The notes: generated from the letters alone by a model not told the origin. Shown: positions 15,936 to 24,732, numbered from the stretch's first letter. The stretch is DNA of 33,142 nt from Anaerolineae bacterium (GCA_015486215.1 WFSA01000183.1:1-33142), one strand, 5' to 3'. A program made the numbers and translations.

Positions 15936-17732
15936 ATGGCAGAAAACTCCATCCAAATACCTGACTTTATCACCGTGCGCGATTTGGCGCAGACGATGGA
16001 AGTCAGCCCTATCAATGTCATTAAGCAGTTGATGAGTAATGGCATTATGGCGAATATCAATCAAGAGATCGATTATGACACCGCCTCCATCATCGCCGAA
16101 GAGATGGGATTCATTATTGAATCCGCTGTCGAAGTTGCAAAAGTAGAAGAAGCGGCGGCCGTTGTTGAAAAAGCAGGCGAACTCGCCTGGCGCAAAGTGT
16201 TATCCGCTGAGGATGACAAAGACCTCGTCCCCCGTCCCCCTGTGGTGACGATGCTGGGGCATGTTGATCACGGCAAAACATCCTTATTAGATGTGATTCG
16301 CCGCACTAATGTGCAAGAAGGAGAAGCGGGCGGCATTACACAGCATATCGGCGCGTACCAAGCGGTGCAAGATGGACAACTCATCACCTTTTTGGACACT
16401 CCCGGCCATGCGGCGTTCACCGCCATGCGCGCACGCGGCGCACAGGCGACAGATATTGCCATCTTGCTGGTAGCAGCTGATGATGGATTGATGCCGCAAA
16501 CGAAAGAGGCAATTGACCACGCTCAAGCGGCCAACGTGCCGCTCATCGTCGCCCTTAACAAAATCGATCTGCCCAATGCTAACCCGCCAATGGCGATGCA
16601 GCAATTGAGCGAGTACGGTTTGATTCCTGACGAATGGGATGGGGATACGATGGTTATTCCTGTGTCGGCGAAGGAAAAAATCGGCATTGAAGATTTGCTG
16701 GAAGGGATTCTGCTCGTCAGCGAAGATTTAAACCCCCGCGCTAATCCAAAAGCATCACCGACTGGCACGGTTTTGGAAGCACAATTGGCACGCGGACAAG
16801 GGCCGATGGTCACTGTTCTGGTACAGAATGGTACGCTGCGTCAAGGGGATACGATGATTATTGGTCAACATCACGGCCGTATCAAAGCGATGTATGATTT
16901 CAAAGGCAAGAAGGTGAAAGGTGCCGCTCCATCTACCCCTGTATCTGTATCCGGCCTCAATGGCATCCCCAAAGCAGGCGACCAATTCCACACTGTAAAA
17001 AATCCTAAAATCGCACGCAAAGAGATCGCCGATATAGCGTATAATGCGCGGACTCAACCAGCACAAACTGGCTCGTCGGCTAGTTTAGAAGCATTTTTTG
17101 CTAATCTGCAAAATAGTGGATCAAAAACATTGAACTTGATCATCAAAGCTGATGTGCAAGGCTCTGTGGAACCGATCACCCAATCATTGGAAGGGTTGAG
17201 CTATGATGAGATTACGGTCGAAATCATACACGCCTCCACAGGCAATATCACCGAAAATGATGTGATGCTGGCGGCCGCTTCTGACGCGATTATCATGGGA
17301 TTTAATGTGGGTGCGGATGCCATCGCCCGTAACGCTGCTGCCAGTGAGCGGGTGGAGATCAAAGAGTACAGCATCATCTACAAGCTGATTGAGGACGTGG
17401 ATAAAGCGTTGAAAGGGTTGCTCGATCCTGTATTTGAAGAAGTTGTGATTGGTCGTGCTGAGGTGCGTGCTGTTTTCCGTATTCGTGGCGTGGGACAGAT
17501 TGCAGGCTCGTATATGCGTACTGGGGTTGCCAAACGTAATTCAAGTGCGCGGCTTATTCGTGATAATAAGTTATTGCATACAGGCAAACTCTCCAGCTTG
17601 AAACATTTGCAAGATAATGTGCGTGAAGTAAAAACAGGGTTTGAATTTGGCGTTAATATCGTCAATTGGGACGATTATAAAGAAGGTGATATTTTGGAAT
17701 TCTTTGTCATAAAAGAAGTTCCGGTAAGCTGA
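15936..17732 (+). CDS. infB: Translation initiation factor IF-2
   Basis: The 598-residue protein has one IF2_N module (about residues 8–60; [20 protein letters not shown]), then the GTPase domain with [24 protein letters not shown] and SAK motifs. Domain II, domain III ([20 protein letters not shown]) and the C2 domain that binds fMet-tRNA follow. The N-terminal region is short compared with the enterobacterial protein, as in many bacteria. It brings initiator tRNA to the 30S subunit and promotes subunit joining. An AAGG lies close before the ATG. It follows ylxR by 18 bp and precedes rbfA. Confidence 0.97.
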   Translation: MAENSIQIPDFITVRDLAQTMEVSPINVIKQLMSNGIMANINQEIDYDTASIIAEEMGFIIESAVEVAKVEEAAAVVEKAGELAWRKVLSAEDDKDLVPRPPVVTMLGHVDHGKTSLLDVIRRTNVQEGEAGGITQHIGAYQAVQDGQLITFLDTPGHAAFTAMRARGAQATDIAILLVAADDGLMPQTKEAIDHAQAANVPLIVALNKIDLPNANPPMAMQQLSEYGLIPDEWDGDTMVIPVSAKEKIGIEDLLEGILLVSEDLNPRANPKASPTGTVLEAQLARGQGPMVTVLVQNGTLRQGDTMIIGQHHGRIKAMYDFKGKKVKGAAPSTPVSVSGLNGIPKAGDQFHTVKNPKIARKEIADIAYNARTQPAQTGSSASLEAFFANLQNSGSKTLNLIIKADVQGSVEPITQSLEGLSYDEITVEIIHASTGNITENDVMLAAASDAIIMGFNVGADAIARNAAASERVEIKEYSIIYKLIEDVDKALKGLLDPVFEEVVIGRAEVRAVFRIRGVGQIAGSYMRTGVAKRNSSARLIRDNKLLHTGKLSSLKHLQDNVREVKTGFEFGVNIVNWDDYKEGDILEFFVIKEVPVS

Positions 17733-17785
17733 TGAGGTAGAGATAGAGACGGTTGTTTCCGCTCTCTATCTCTATGTATAAGAGT

Positions 17786-18151
17786 ATGAGCAAAATTCGT
17801 CGTCAGCGTGTGGCTGATCAGATACAAGTAATTATAAGCGAGCTTTTCCTGCGTGAATTGAGCGATCCGCGCCTGACTGGTTTGTCGGTGACGGATGTGG
17901 CGATTGACCGCGAATTGCAATACGCGGATGTGTATGTCAACACATGGGATCGGGAGATTGATCGAGATAAGACGATTCTCTTATTGGAAAAAGCGACTGG
18001 GTTTTTGCGCTATCAATTAGGGCAGCGCATACGATTACGGACGGTTCCTAATCTACATTTTCATTGGGACACATTGTTAGAACAAGCGGAAGCGGTGGAT
18101 TCGATTTTTGACACATTGGATATTCCACCAGAAGAGCCAATTGATAATTGA
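17786..18151 (+). CDS. rbfA: Ribosome-binding factor A
   Basis: The 121-residue protein begins MSKIRRQRVADQIQVIISEL and continues with LSDPRLTGLSVTDVAIDREL-like sequence, RLRTVPNLHFHWDTLLEQAEAVDSIF and a short C-terminus, matching RbfA. It is a KH-fold protein needed for 16S rRNA maturation in the 30S subunit. ATG 17786 was chosen because the protein then starts at the usual family position; ATG 17774 in the same frame is possible. The stop codon lies inside a heptamer repeat, so the last residues (IDN) come from the repeat. nrnA follows 32 bp later. Confidence 0.93.
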   Translation: MSKIRRQRVADQIQVIISELFLRELSDPRLTGLSVTDVAIDRELQYADVYVNTWDREIDRDKTILLLEKATGFLRYQLGQRIRLRTVPNLHFHWDTLLEQAEAVDSIFDTLDIPPEEPIDN

Positions 18152-18167
18152 TAATTGATAATTGATT
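18140..18167 (+). repeat. Heptamer tandem repeat across the rbfA stop codon
   Basis: Four units, ATTGATA three times then ATTGATT, span the TGA of rbfA. Read as GATAATT this is the same unit and orientation as at the epimerase stop. Confidence 0.7.
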
Positions 18168-18183
18168 TGGAAAGCAGGCATTG

Positions 18184-19161
18184 ATGAAAACAACAACGAA
18201 GGTAATTCAAGATGCGGTTATGGGAGCCGAGCGGATTGCGGTTATTACACATATTGGACCAGACGGGGATGCGCTGGGGTCGTTAACGGCCGTTGGCCTC
18301 TATCTCCGCTCTTTAAGCAAAAGTGCGACGCTGTTTTGTGAGAGCAGCATCTCGCGTCGTTTTGATTTTTTACCTTTGATCAATAGTGTGCGGCAGGATG
18401 TGCTGACGGACTCGGAGTACGATTTGATCATCGCGGTAGATTGTGGTGATGCGGAGCGGATGGGGCAGCCGTTCACAGATATTCCAGAGCCAAAACCATT
18501 CATAATCAATATCGATCATCATATCTCCAATACAAAATTTGGGGATGTTAATGTGGTGGGCAAAACGGCCGTTTCGGCTACCGAAGTCTTATTCGAGATA
18601 TTTAACGAACTGGAAGTCACTTTCACCTCTGAGCTTGCCACCTCGCTGCTCACAGGGTTGGTGACAGACACCCTTGCCTTCCGTACCGTTGGTGTGACAG
18701 GTAATACGCTGAAAATAGCGGGGGCATTGGTCGATGCGGGCGGTGATTTGAGCGTTATCACCATGCAGACGATGATGTTGAAAAAACCATCAACATTGCC
18801 ATTGTGGAAAACGGGCATCAATAAAGCGAAGTTTGTCGATGGTGTTTATTGGACAAGTATCAGCAAAAAAGAGCGTAAAAAAGCGAACCATCACGCCCTC
18901 AGTTCTGACGGATTGGTCAACTTTTTATCTAATTTGGAGGATGCGGCATTAGGCGTTGTTCTTGTTGAGGCGGACAGCGGCATGATTCATGTCAGCTTCC
19001 GCTGCCGTCCTCCGTTTAATGTATCGGAGATAGCTCTTAATTTGGGCGGCGGCGGTCATGTATTGGCTGCTGGATGCAAATTGCCCGGCCCGCTTGTCAA
19101 AGCGGAAAAGCTGGTCGTAGAGATGAGCCGTGACGCTGTTCTTCAGCAGATGCAAGATTAA
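18184..19161 (+). CDS. nrnA: DHH/DHHA1 phosphoesterase, NrnA-like (nanoRNase/pAp phosphatase)
   Basis: The 325-residue protein has DHH-family motifs in order: ITHIGPDGDALGS, IIAVDCGDAERMG, NIDHHISNTKFGD with the DHH triad, and TGLVTDT. A DHHA1 domain ends with GGGGHVLAAGC, and an FRCRP segment supplies the substrate-binding Arg pair. Members degrade 2–5 nt RNAs and dephosphorylate pAp using manganese. ATG 18184 was chosen over the TTG at 18181 because an AGG lies seven bases before it. The position between rbfA and truB is typical. The spacer after it contains GATGNNN heptamers. Confidence 0.92.
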   Translation: MKTTTKVIQDAVMGAERIAVITHIGPDGDALGSLTAVGLYLRSLSKSATLFCESSISRRFDFLPLINSVRQDVLTDSEYDLIIAVDCGDAERMGQPFTDIPEPKPFIINIDHHISNTKFGDVNVVGKTAVSATEVLFEIFNELEVTFTSELATSLLTGLVTDTLAFRTVGVTGNTLKIAGALVDAGGDLSVITMQTMMLKKPSTLPLWKTGINKAKFVDGVYWTSISKKERKKANHHALSSDGLVNFLSNLEDAALGVVLVEADSGMIHVSFRCRPPFNVSEIALNLGGGGHVLAAGCKLPGPLVKAEKLVVEMSRDAVLQQMQD

Positions 19162-19218
19162 CGATGCGCGATGGGTGATGAATAGTATAGTTGTTGCTGA
19201 TTGTTAATTGTCATTCTT

Positions 19219-20088
19219 ATGGAAGGGTTACTGCTCGTTGACAAGCCAGAAGGCATGAGTTCGCACGATGTTGTGAATCGTGTGCGCGGATTGAGCAATG
19301 TGCGCCGTGTTGGACATGCTGGCACGCTTGACCCGTTGGCGACTGGTCTGTTACTGGTCTCGATTGGACGAGTGACGCGCCTGAATGAATATCTTGTCGG
19401 GCATGGCAAGGCGTATCGGGCGACGGTGCGCTTGGGGCAGACGACTGATAGTTATGACGCAGAGGGAGAGATAACGGTTGAACGGCCGTACACCTCCATT
19501 ACCGCTGCCGTCATTGAAGAAGTGCTCCCCGCTTTTCGCGGCACAATTCAACAACGCCCTCCAATTTACTCAGCCATCAAAAAAAATGGGCAGCCGCTTT
19601 ACAAATTAGCACGCAAAGGGATTGAAGTGGATGTGCCAATGCGTGAAGTGACGATCTCCAGCATAGAGATGCTCGACTTCACTCCTCCTTTTTTACAATT
19701 AGAAATTTATTGCTCGTCTGGCACGTACATTCGCTCTATTGCCCATGATTTGGGAGAGGCGTTGGAATGCGGCGGGCATATTACGCAGTTGCGGCGAACG
19801 GCCGTTGACCGTTTTCAAGTCGCCGATGCTGTCCGCCTAAACGATCTGACCCCCGAAACTATCGTTGAGTATCTATTGCCGCCCGATACGGCCGTTTCCG
19901 CCTTTCCTCGTCTCGATCTTTTAGTCGAACAGGCGAACGATTTGTTGATGGGACGTTTCCTAGAACGAACAGATGGGTACGAAATTGGCACATTGGCTCG
20001 CGTTTTTAATGCTGACGGCTTGTTTATTGGTATTGCCGTCGCTGCTGATCGGCTATGGCGGCCAAAAAAGATATTTCACCCCCTATAA
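19219..20088 (+). CDS. truB: tRNA pseudouridine(55) synthase
   Basis: The 289-residue protein begins MEGLLLVDKPEGMSSHDVVN and has the catalytic motif GHAGTLDPLATGLL with the nucleophile Asp38. Later motifs include RPPIYSAIKKNGQPLYKLAR and CSSGTYIRSIAHDLGEAL, both typical of TruB. The enzyme makes pseudouridine 55 in the T loop of tRNAs. ATG 19219 was chosen over the TTG at 19201 because the protein then begins at the family start. The C-terminal PUA-like region is partly diverged. Three ACGGCCGT copies lie in the gene. ribF starts three bases after the stop, implying coupled translation. Confidence 0.95.
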   Translation: MEGLLLVDKPEGMSSHDVVNRVRGLSNVRRVGHAGTLDPLATGLLLVSIGRVTRLNEYLVGHGKAYRATVRLGQTTDSYDAEGEITVERPYTSITAAVIEEVLPAFRGTIQQRPPIYSAIKKNGQPLYKLARKGIEVDVPMREVTISSIEMLDFTPPFLQLEIYCSSGTYIRSIAHDLGEALECGGHITQLRRTAVDRFQVADAVRLNDLTPETIVEYLLPPDTAVSAFPRLDLLVEQANDLLMGRFLERTDGYEIGTLARVFNADGLFIGIAVAADRLWRPKKIFHPL

Positions 20089-20091
20089 ATA

Positions 20092-21027
20092 ATGAGTTTT
20101 ATCCGAATCAACACGCTTAACAACATTGCACAAGCTGGTGAACGTCGCCCTGCCTTTGTGGCGATTGGTTCGTTTGACGGCGTGCATCGCGGACATCAAC
20201 TATTGCTCCGCAAAATGGTGCAAGAAGCGAAGAAGGCGGGGGCGCGAACGGCCGTTCTTACTTTTTTTCCCCATCCCAAACGGGTTATCCAACAGCTAAA
20301 AGGGCGATATTATCTCACCACCATTGAGGAGCGCGTGCAGCAGATCAAAGAAAGCGGCGTTGATATTCTCATTGTTCGTGCTTTTGACGAACAAGTGCGG
20401 TTGACCCGTGCGGCTGATTTTATCGCCCTTTTACAAGATCGATTGGATATGCGTCAATTATGGGGCGGGGATTTTGCATTGGGGTATCAGCGTGAGGGAG
20501 ATATTCCTTTTTTGCGCCAATTGGGGCGCGAACGCGGCTTCACGGTCAGGTTGATGGATGAGATGGTGACGTTAAACGGCCGTTTTATCAGTAGCAGCCG
20601 TACACGAAAAAGTTTAGCCGACGGGGATATGATGGATGTGACCGCTTGCTTGGGACGGCCGTACAGCTTGCGCGGTATCATCGTGGAAGGAAACAAATTA
20701 GGGCGCACCATCAATTTTCCCACCGCCAACATGCAGATTTGGGATGAACAGCTAATGCCCAGCAATGGCGTATACGCCACTTATGCGCGGCTGGGCGAAC
20801 GCAGATTTATAGCGGCGACTAATGTGGGGAACCGCCCTACGATCAACGGTACAAGAATCACAGTGGAAGCGCATTTGCTCGATTTTGATGAAGATATTTA
20901 TGGTGCAGAGATGCGATTGCAATTTATCAACCGCGTGCGGCCGGAAAGAAAATTTGACAGCCTTGATGCGCTGAAAGCGCAAATTCAGACAGATGTGCAA
21001 CAGATTCGGGCGACATTAGATAGGTGA
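20092..21027 (+). CDS. ribF: Bifunctional riboflavin kinase / FAD synthetase
   Basis: The 311-residue protein has an N-terminal nucleotidyltransferase domain (IGSFDGVHRGHQLLL near residue 25 and SSSRTRKSLADGD) and a C-terminal flavokinase domain (LRGIIVEGNKLGRTINFPTAN, then VYATYARLG). It converts riboflavin to FMN and then FAD. It is the last gene of the nusA block, three bases after truB. No terminator was found in the 236 bp that follow. Confidence 0.96.
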   Translation: MSFIRINTLNNIAQAGERRPAFVAIGSFDGVHRGHQLLLRKMVQEAKKAGARTAVLTFFPHPKRVIQQLKGRYYLTTIEERVQQIKESGVDILIVRAFDEQVRLTRAADFIALLQDRLDMRQLWGGDFALGYQREGDIPFLRQLGRERGFTVRLMDEMVTLNGRFISSSRTRKSLADGDMMDVTACLGRPYSLRGIIVEGNKLGRTINFPTANMQIWDEQLMPSNGVYATYARLGERRFIAATNVGNRPTINGTRITVEAHLLDFDEDIYGAEMRLQFINRVRPERKFDSLDALKAQIQTDVQQIRATLDR

Positions 21028-21069
21028 GCAGACACGTAAATGATCAGGATAACTATAAAAAACAATCCG

Positions 21070-21175
21070 CAGATTTCGTAACTACTCAGCCTATCAATTA
21101 TTTCACTACAAAGAAAATCTTAAAAAACTTCATGTCTGTGGTTAATTTGGACAATGGCTAAGTAGTTGCCAGATT
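21070..21175. repeat. Imperfect inverted repeat after ribF
   Basis: AACTACTCAGCC and, inverted, AACTACTTAGCC form arms around a loop of roughly 65 bases between the ends of ribF (+) and the coiled-coil gene (-). Downstream, to about 21232, AATCTGCGCTAATCTGCG and its partial inverse belong to the nonamer repeats also seen near 13050 and 28500. Confidence 0.4.
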
Positions 21176-21263
21176 TCACAGATTGACGTAGATTAAAAAA
21201 TAAAAAATCTGCGCTAATCTGCGAAGTCTACAGAAAAATTCCCTATACGCTATAAACGCATCC

Positions 21264-22073
21264 TTATAGTTCGTCCGCGTACACCTCATCCATAGATAGT
21301 AAAATATCGCCCAGTTCGACCACTTCATCATTGATGGATTGACGCAGGCGGCGCGAACGGCCGTTATCAATATCCTTCACATCTACCAGCATCGTCTGCG
21401 AATAGATGGTTCCCAAATGGGTGAGACTGTTCTCTAGCTGCAAGCGGGCGCGTTCAATCGTGCTGTCTAGTTGGTCGATTGTTTCAAGCTGTGTCTGTTT
21501 GGCAGCAAGATTGCGTCTGAGTTGGGCTTTAACAGCCTCATCTGTTTCTAACGCTAACTGCTCATCAATCTCGTAGATACGTTTTGTTGCCCGTTGTTTA
21601 TCACGTGACATGATCCGTTTTTGTTGTTGATACCGATCAATACGCTGCGCCAATCCGTAGATATTTTGCAGCCACTCATCAATTTTTACGGCCGTATCGC
21701 TCAACTCATCTTTGAGCATAGAATCATCCTGATCGCGGATGTTGGCATCAATGCGGCTGCGGTAATCGAGGGCTGTTTTTATTTGGGATTTCAGCTTGTT
21801 ATCGTGGAGATCGCCGGGTTTGAATTGGTTGGCTAATAATTTAGCGACAACCTGCCGCCCAAATTCAGGGTCTTTCAAGCTACTATACACAAGGCCAGTT
21901 TCGGCCAGCAATCCAGCAATCAACCATAGAATAGGCGAGCCGGGCATATAGTCCCCTACCATACCTGACATGACAGCCAAAAGTAGCGTCAATGAGATAA
22001 GGACGGCACTCTCCCAACGAAAAAAAGACTCTTGTAAAATTGCTTTTTGTGCTTGTTCTTGCAGTTCGTTCAT
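21264..22073 (-). CDS. Membrane-anchored coiled-coil protein, unknown function
   Basis: I do not recognise this 269-residue protein. It has two hydrophobic segments near the N-terminus (about residues 23–42 and 46–63) forming a hairpin in the membrane. A long Gln/Glu/Arg-rich alpha-helical cytoplasmic part follows with heptad-like spacing around QQQKRIMSRDKQRATKRIYE. Its start codon overlaps the stop of the upstream TPR/zinc-ribbon gene by four bases (ATGA), so the two are translationally coupled and probably act together. The pspA-like gene lies upstream on the same strand. A role in envelope stress or scaffolding is a guess from context. Confidence 0.75.
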   Translation of the reverse strand: MNELQEQAQKAILQESFFRWESAVLISLTLLLAVMSGMVGDYMPGSPILWLIAGLLAETGLVYSSLKDPEFGRQVVAKLLANQFKPGDLHDNKLKSQIKTALDYRSRIDANIRDQDDSMLKDELSDTAVKIDEWLQNIYGLAQRIDRYQQQKRIMSRDKQRATKRIYEIDEQLALETDEAVKAQLRRNLAAKQTQLETIDQLDSTIERARLQLENSLTHLGTIYSQTMLVDVKDIDNGRSRRLRQSINDEVVELGDILLSMDEVYADEL

Positions 22074-23413
22074 GTTGTGGTTTGTGGATGTGCAGAATCT
22101 ACCTGCTTTTGTGATTGCCGTTTTTGTGCCTGCTCGTTTGCTCTGAGAACGGCCGTTTTCATCTTTCCCAATTTTTCTTTCATTTCAACACTGCCGCTAA
22201 TTTTTATCGCTCCATTCAAGACGCTGAGACTGCGTTCGTAATGCCCTAAGCGGGCGTATGCGTTAGCGAGGCGGCGTTGATAGGTGATGGTGCTGGGTGC
22301 TTTGGCGGCGGCGGGCTGCCAATGCAAAACGGCCGTTGCCCACCGCCCCTCTTTTGCATGAGTACGGGCGATAGCATCATATCGATCCGCCGCATTAACA
22401 CCCGATTGACGCACGGCCGTTTGCCGTTTCTCATCACATATAAAATCAGGTGAGACGAAGAATAGCGCGTACAAAAGCACCAACCCCAATGTTCCCATCA
22501 ACATGACATAAAGAAGAAGCTGTATTCCAGCAACAGCAATCGCGCTGATAAAAAGTTCACCATCAGCCAATCCAGCATTAGGCACAACTGAATAGGATGC
22601 AAAAATAATCCGATTGAGCAAAGCAACGGCGAGAACCGATCCTGTCAAATAAATAGAGGTAAGATGCGCCCATATTTGTCGTTTGTACACCGCATATGCC
22701 AATACCATATATACGCCCATCAATATAAAGTCAACGACAGCAGCCACGCCAATCCGCCCTTGCACCATACTGAGAATCGCTTGCAGCATAAAAAGTTGCC
22801 CGCTTCCCAGCAATATCACCCAGAAAATATGCAAATGGGCACTTTCTGTGTCATAACGAAACTGTGTATACATCAAATTTCGTTTGCAGCGGGGGCATTC
22901 TCTGTCATCAACATCAATCTGATGGGCGCAATAGGCACAAATCTCATCCCCTCGTGACCATACATCATCAAAAGTGGAGACAGCCGCAAACATTGTTAAA
23001 TCTTTCGTCGATCCTACCGCTTTTCGCTTTATCCTTTTTCGGCGATGGGAGTCGGGATACAGAAGTTGGGCGGCCAAATTCAGAGAAGGAATATCTTCAT
23101 ACTCTACTTCTTCCTCATACTCTTCCTTATCATCTTCTGGTTCTTGGTCTAATTTCCCAGCCGCTTCCAGCCGCGCCATTACCGCTTTTAGGCCGCGTTT
23201 TGCAGCCGCACTATCAGGATTGAGCGATAGCACATTCTCCAAACAGACGCGCTGATCTTCATCTGTCTGCACCGCACCACTCAACCAGAGCCACGCCTGC
23301 TCATGCTCTTCGTTCGCTTCCACGACGCGCAACAGCAACGCTTCGGCCTCTGCCTTATTACCGATCTGCAAAGCGGCCGTTCCGGCCTTAAACCACTCTT
23401 GAACTTCACTCAT
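22070..23413 (-). CDS. TPR and zinc-ribbon multi-pass membrane protein
   Basis: The 447-residue protein has N-terminal TPR-like helices (about residues 2–80), an acidic linker, a zinc ribbon with Cys159-x2-Cys162 and Cys173-x2-Cys176 (CAYC and CPRC), four to five transmembrane helices between about 196 and 320, and more TPR-like repeats near 345–420. ATG 23413 (MSEVQEWFKAG) was chosen over ATG 23434 because the upstream part lies in octamer repeats. Both TPR regions would face the cytoplasm if the number of helices is even. It is probably a scaffold or sensor in the membrane; no enzymatic motif is seen. It overlaps the next gene by 4 bp. Confidence 0.8.
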   Translation of the reverse strand: MSEVQEWFKAGTAALQIGNKAEAEALLLRVVEANEEHEQAWLWLSGAVQTDEDQRVCLENVLSLNPDSAAAKRGLKAVMARLEAAGKLDQEPEDDKEEYEEEVEYEDIPSLNLAAQLLYPDSHRRKRIKRKAVGSTKDLTMFAAVSTFDDVWSRGDEICAYCAHQIDVDDRECPRCKRNLMYTQFRYDTESAHLHIFWVILLGSGQLFMLQAILSMVQGRIGVAAVVDFILMGVYMVLAYAVYKRQIWAHLTSIYLTGSVLAVALLNRIIFASYSVVPNAGLADGELFISAIAVAGIQLLLYVMLMGTLGLVLLYALFFVSPDFICDEKRQTAVRQSGVNAADRYDAIARTHAKEGRWATAVLHWQPAAAKAPSTITYQRRLANAYARLGHYERSLSVLNGAIKISGSVEMKEKLGKMKTAVLRANEQAQKRQSQKQVDSAHPQTTT

Positions 23414-23424
23414 GGGGGGGATGC

Positions 23425-23456
23425 GCGTCTGCATGTCTGCACATTTGCAAGTATCT
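23425..23456. repeat. Octamer array upstream of the TPR/zinc-ribbon gene
   Basis: The units GCGTCTGC, ATGTCTGC, ACATTTGC and AAGTATCT follow each other at 8-bp period. The array covers the upstream alternative start of the gene, which argues for the internal start at 23413. Confidence 0.55.
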
Positions 23457-23498
23457 GTTTCCTACTTAGGGAAGGTTCGTTTTTAACTTTGGACTTTC

Positions 23499-23531
23499 AG
23501 GTGACAGGCACTTGGCAAGTGCCTGTCACCT
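23499..23531. repeat. 33-bp perfect hairpin
   Basis: AGGTGACAGGCACTT and its exact inverse form a 15-bp stem with loop GGC. There is no T-tract in either direction, so it is not an obvious intrinsic terminator; it could block exonucleases or be a repeat. It lies between the pspA-like gene and the TPR/zinc-ribbon gene. Confidence 0.75.
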
Positions 23532-23561
23532 TGGCCACAGTTATTTACGAGTTTTCCCTTA

Positions 23562-23797
23562 GGCCATTTATGAAAAATAATTATACGTTTGTCATTCCCG
23601 TGCCTATCCTCACGAAGGTGGGGATGGGGGCGGGAATGACAATCAAAGTTTTGGATGATTTAAATGTATCTTCTCAACAAATCGTGGACAAGACTTGACG
23701 AATTTCATCAGCACTTTATTTTACACGAGTATCATTAGGAAAATTTGTCAAGTCTCCCCAAAATACTGAGAAGGTACATTTAAATTTAGAAATGGCC
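23562..23797. repeat. GGCCATTT-ended repeat interrupted by MITE copy 4
   Basis: The ends GGCCATTT and AAATGGCC enclose a core with GTCATTCCCG and GCGGGAATGAC. Without the inserted MITE and its duplication it would be 116 bp. Its right arm matches 27118–27166 over 49 bases with one mismatch, giving the uninterrupted sequence. Confidence 0.75.
23666..23777 (-). mobile_element. 112-bp MITE, copy 4, nested in another repeat
   Basis: The ends are GTATCTTCTCA and CTGAGAAGGTAC, and ATTTAAAT is duplicated at 23658–23665 and 23778–23785. The empty site is visible at 27118–27166. The element is inverted relative to copies 1–3. Confidence 0.93.
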
Positions 23798-23801
23798 TTA
23801 C

Positions 23802-23833
23802 TCACTTGCAAACTTGCACACTTGCCGCCTTGC
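23802..23833 (-). repeat. Octamer array after the pspA-like stop codon
   Basis: Four units, TCACTTGC, AAACTTGC, ACACTTGC and CGCCTTGC, end on the first base of the stop codon. On the minus strand the stop TAG is followed by GCAAG-type octamers, as after typA and the M23 gene. Confidence 0.7.
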
Positions 23834-24567
23834 TACATGTCCGCCTGCATCTCATCGGCATCGTCAATGTCTGCTTCGTAGCTAGGAGCTGCGCCCAAGC
23901 CCAGCCGCCGCTTGCGCTCTTCTAATTGCAATTCAATTTCTGATTTACCCAGCGCGTCATCCATTTGGCTGTTCAGACGGTCGGCATACATTTCGCTATG
24001 TGCGCTCGCTTTGTCCAGACGGGAACGAATGGATTCGCCCATGCGTGCCATGTCACCATCTCCCATTCCCATCACATCGTCTAAGCTCTTGATCGCTTTG
24101 ACGGTGGCCTCTTTCGACTTTGCCAATTTTAATAAAGATTCCATCTCCCGTTGTTCTTGACGGATGGTCTTGAGTTTGGATTCTAATTTGAGACGGGCAT
24201 CACGGAGTGCATCATATTCGCGCTGTTGCTGCACCCATTGAGCGTGATATTGCTCTTGTAAACGACGTTTGCTGTTGAGTTCGGTTTGTGCTGCCGATGC
24301 TAAGTCAGTTTTGCCCTGCATGAGCAGTGCGTCAATGTTACGATCTAATTGATCAGCCTCTTTTTTATATTGCTGATATTTACGCTTCATTGTCCGTGCT
24401 TCGCCGCCGATGGTGGCGGCTGCATCTTCTAAATCGTCAAGATTTTTCTCAGCATTACGGACATACTGTTTCATAACGGCAACAGAGTTCTGCTCTAATG
24501 CGGTATCTACCATTTGATGTAGATTTGCTTGAATAAGGGTTCTGGTTTTATCAAGTAATGATGCCAT
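23833..24567 (-). CDS. pspA: PspA/IM30 family membrane-stress protein
   Basis: The 244-residue protein is almost entirely alpha-helical coiled coil with the PspA/IM30 start (MASLLDKTRTLIQANLHQMV) and the family segments RNAEKNLDDLEDAAATI and RLDKASAHSEMYADRLN. The family forms ESCRT-III-like assemblies on the inner membrane that maintain its integrity. ATG 24567 was chosen because AAAGGAG precedes it at ideal distance; a further upstream start would run into MITE copy 5. The C-terminus is acidic. Downstream on the same strand, after 419 bp of repeats, lie two membrane proteins that may act with it. Confidence 0.92.
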   Translation of the reverse strand: MASLLDKTRTLIQANLHQMVDTALEQNSVAVMKQYVRNAEKNLDDLEDAAATIGGEARTMKRKYQQYKKEADQLDRNIDALLMQGKTDLASAAQTELNSKRRLQEQYHAQWVQQQREYDALRDARLKLESKLKTIRQEQREMESLLKLAKSKEATVKAIKSLDDVMGMGDGDMARMGESIRSRLDKASAHSEMYADRLNSQMDDALGKSEIELQLEERKRRLGLGAAPSYEADIDDADEMQADM

Positions 24568-24591
24568 TTTTTCTCCTTTATATACTCGGTA

Positions 24592-24703
24592 GTATCTTCT
24601 CAATAAATCGTGGACAAGACTTGACAAATTTCGTCAGCACTTTATTTTACACGGGTATCATTAGGAAAATTTGTCAAGTCTCCCCAGAATACTGAGAAGA
24701 TAC
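24592..24703 (-). mobile_element. 112-bp MITE, copy 5
   Basis: The ends are GTATCTTCTCA and TGAGAAGATAC. The flanks ACTCGGTA (24584–24591) and ACTCGATA (24704–24711) match at 7 of 8 bases, consistent with an older duplication. It stands between the hybrid kinase gene and the pspA-like gene, 24 bp upstream of the pspA start. Confidence 0.9.
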
Positions 24704-24732
24704 ACTCGATACGTTAAATAGTTCTTTGCATT

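Noticed and set aside
15834-16064. Frames opposite the ylxR–infB junction
   Set aside because: They overlap two well-supported genes and have no codon or motif support.
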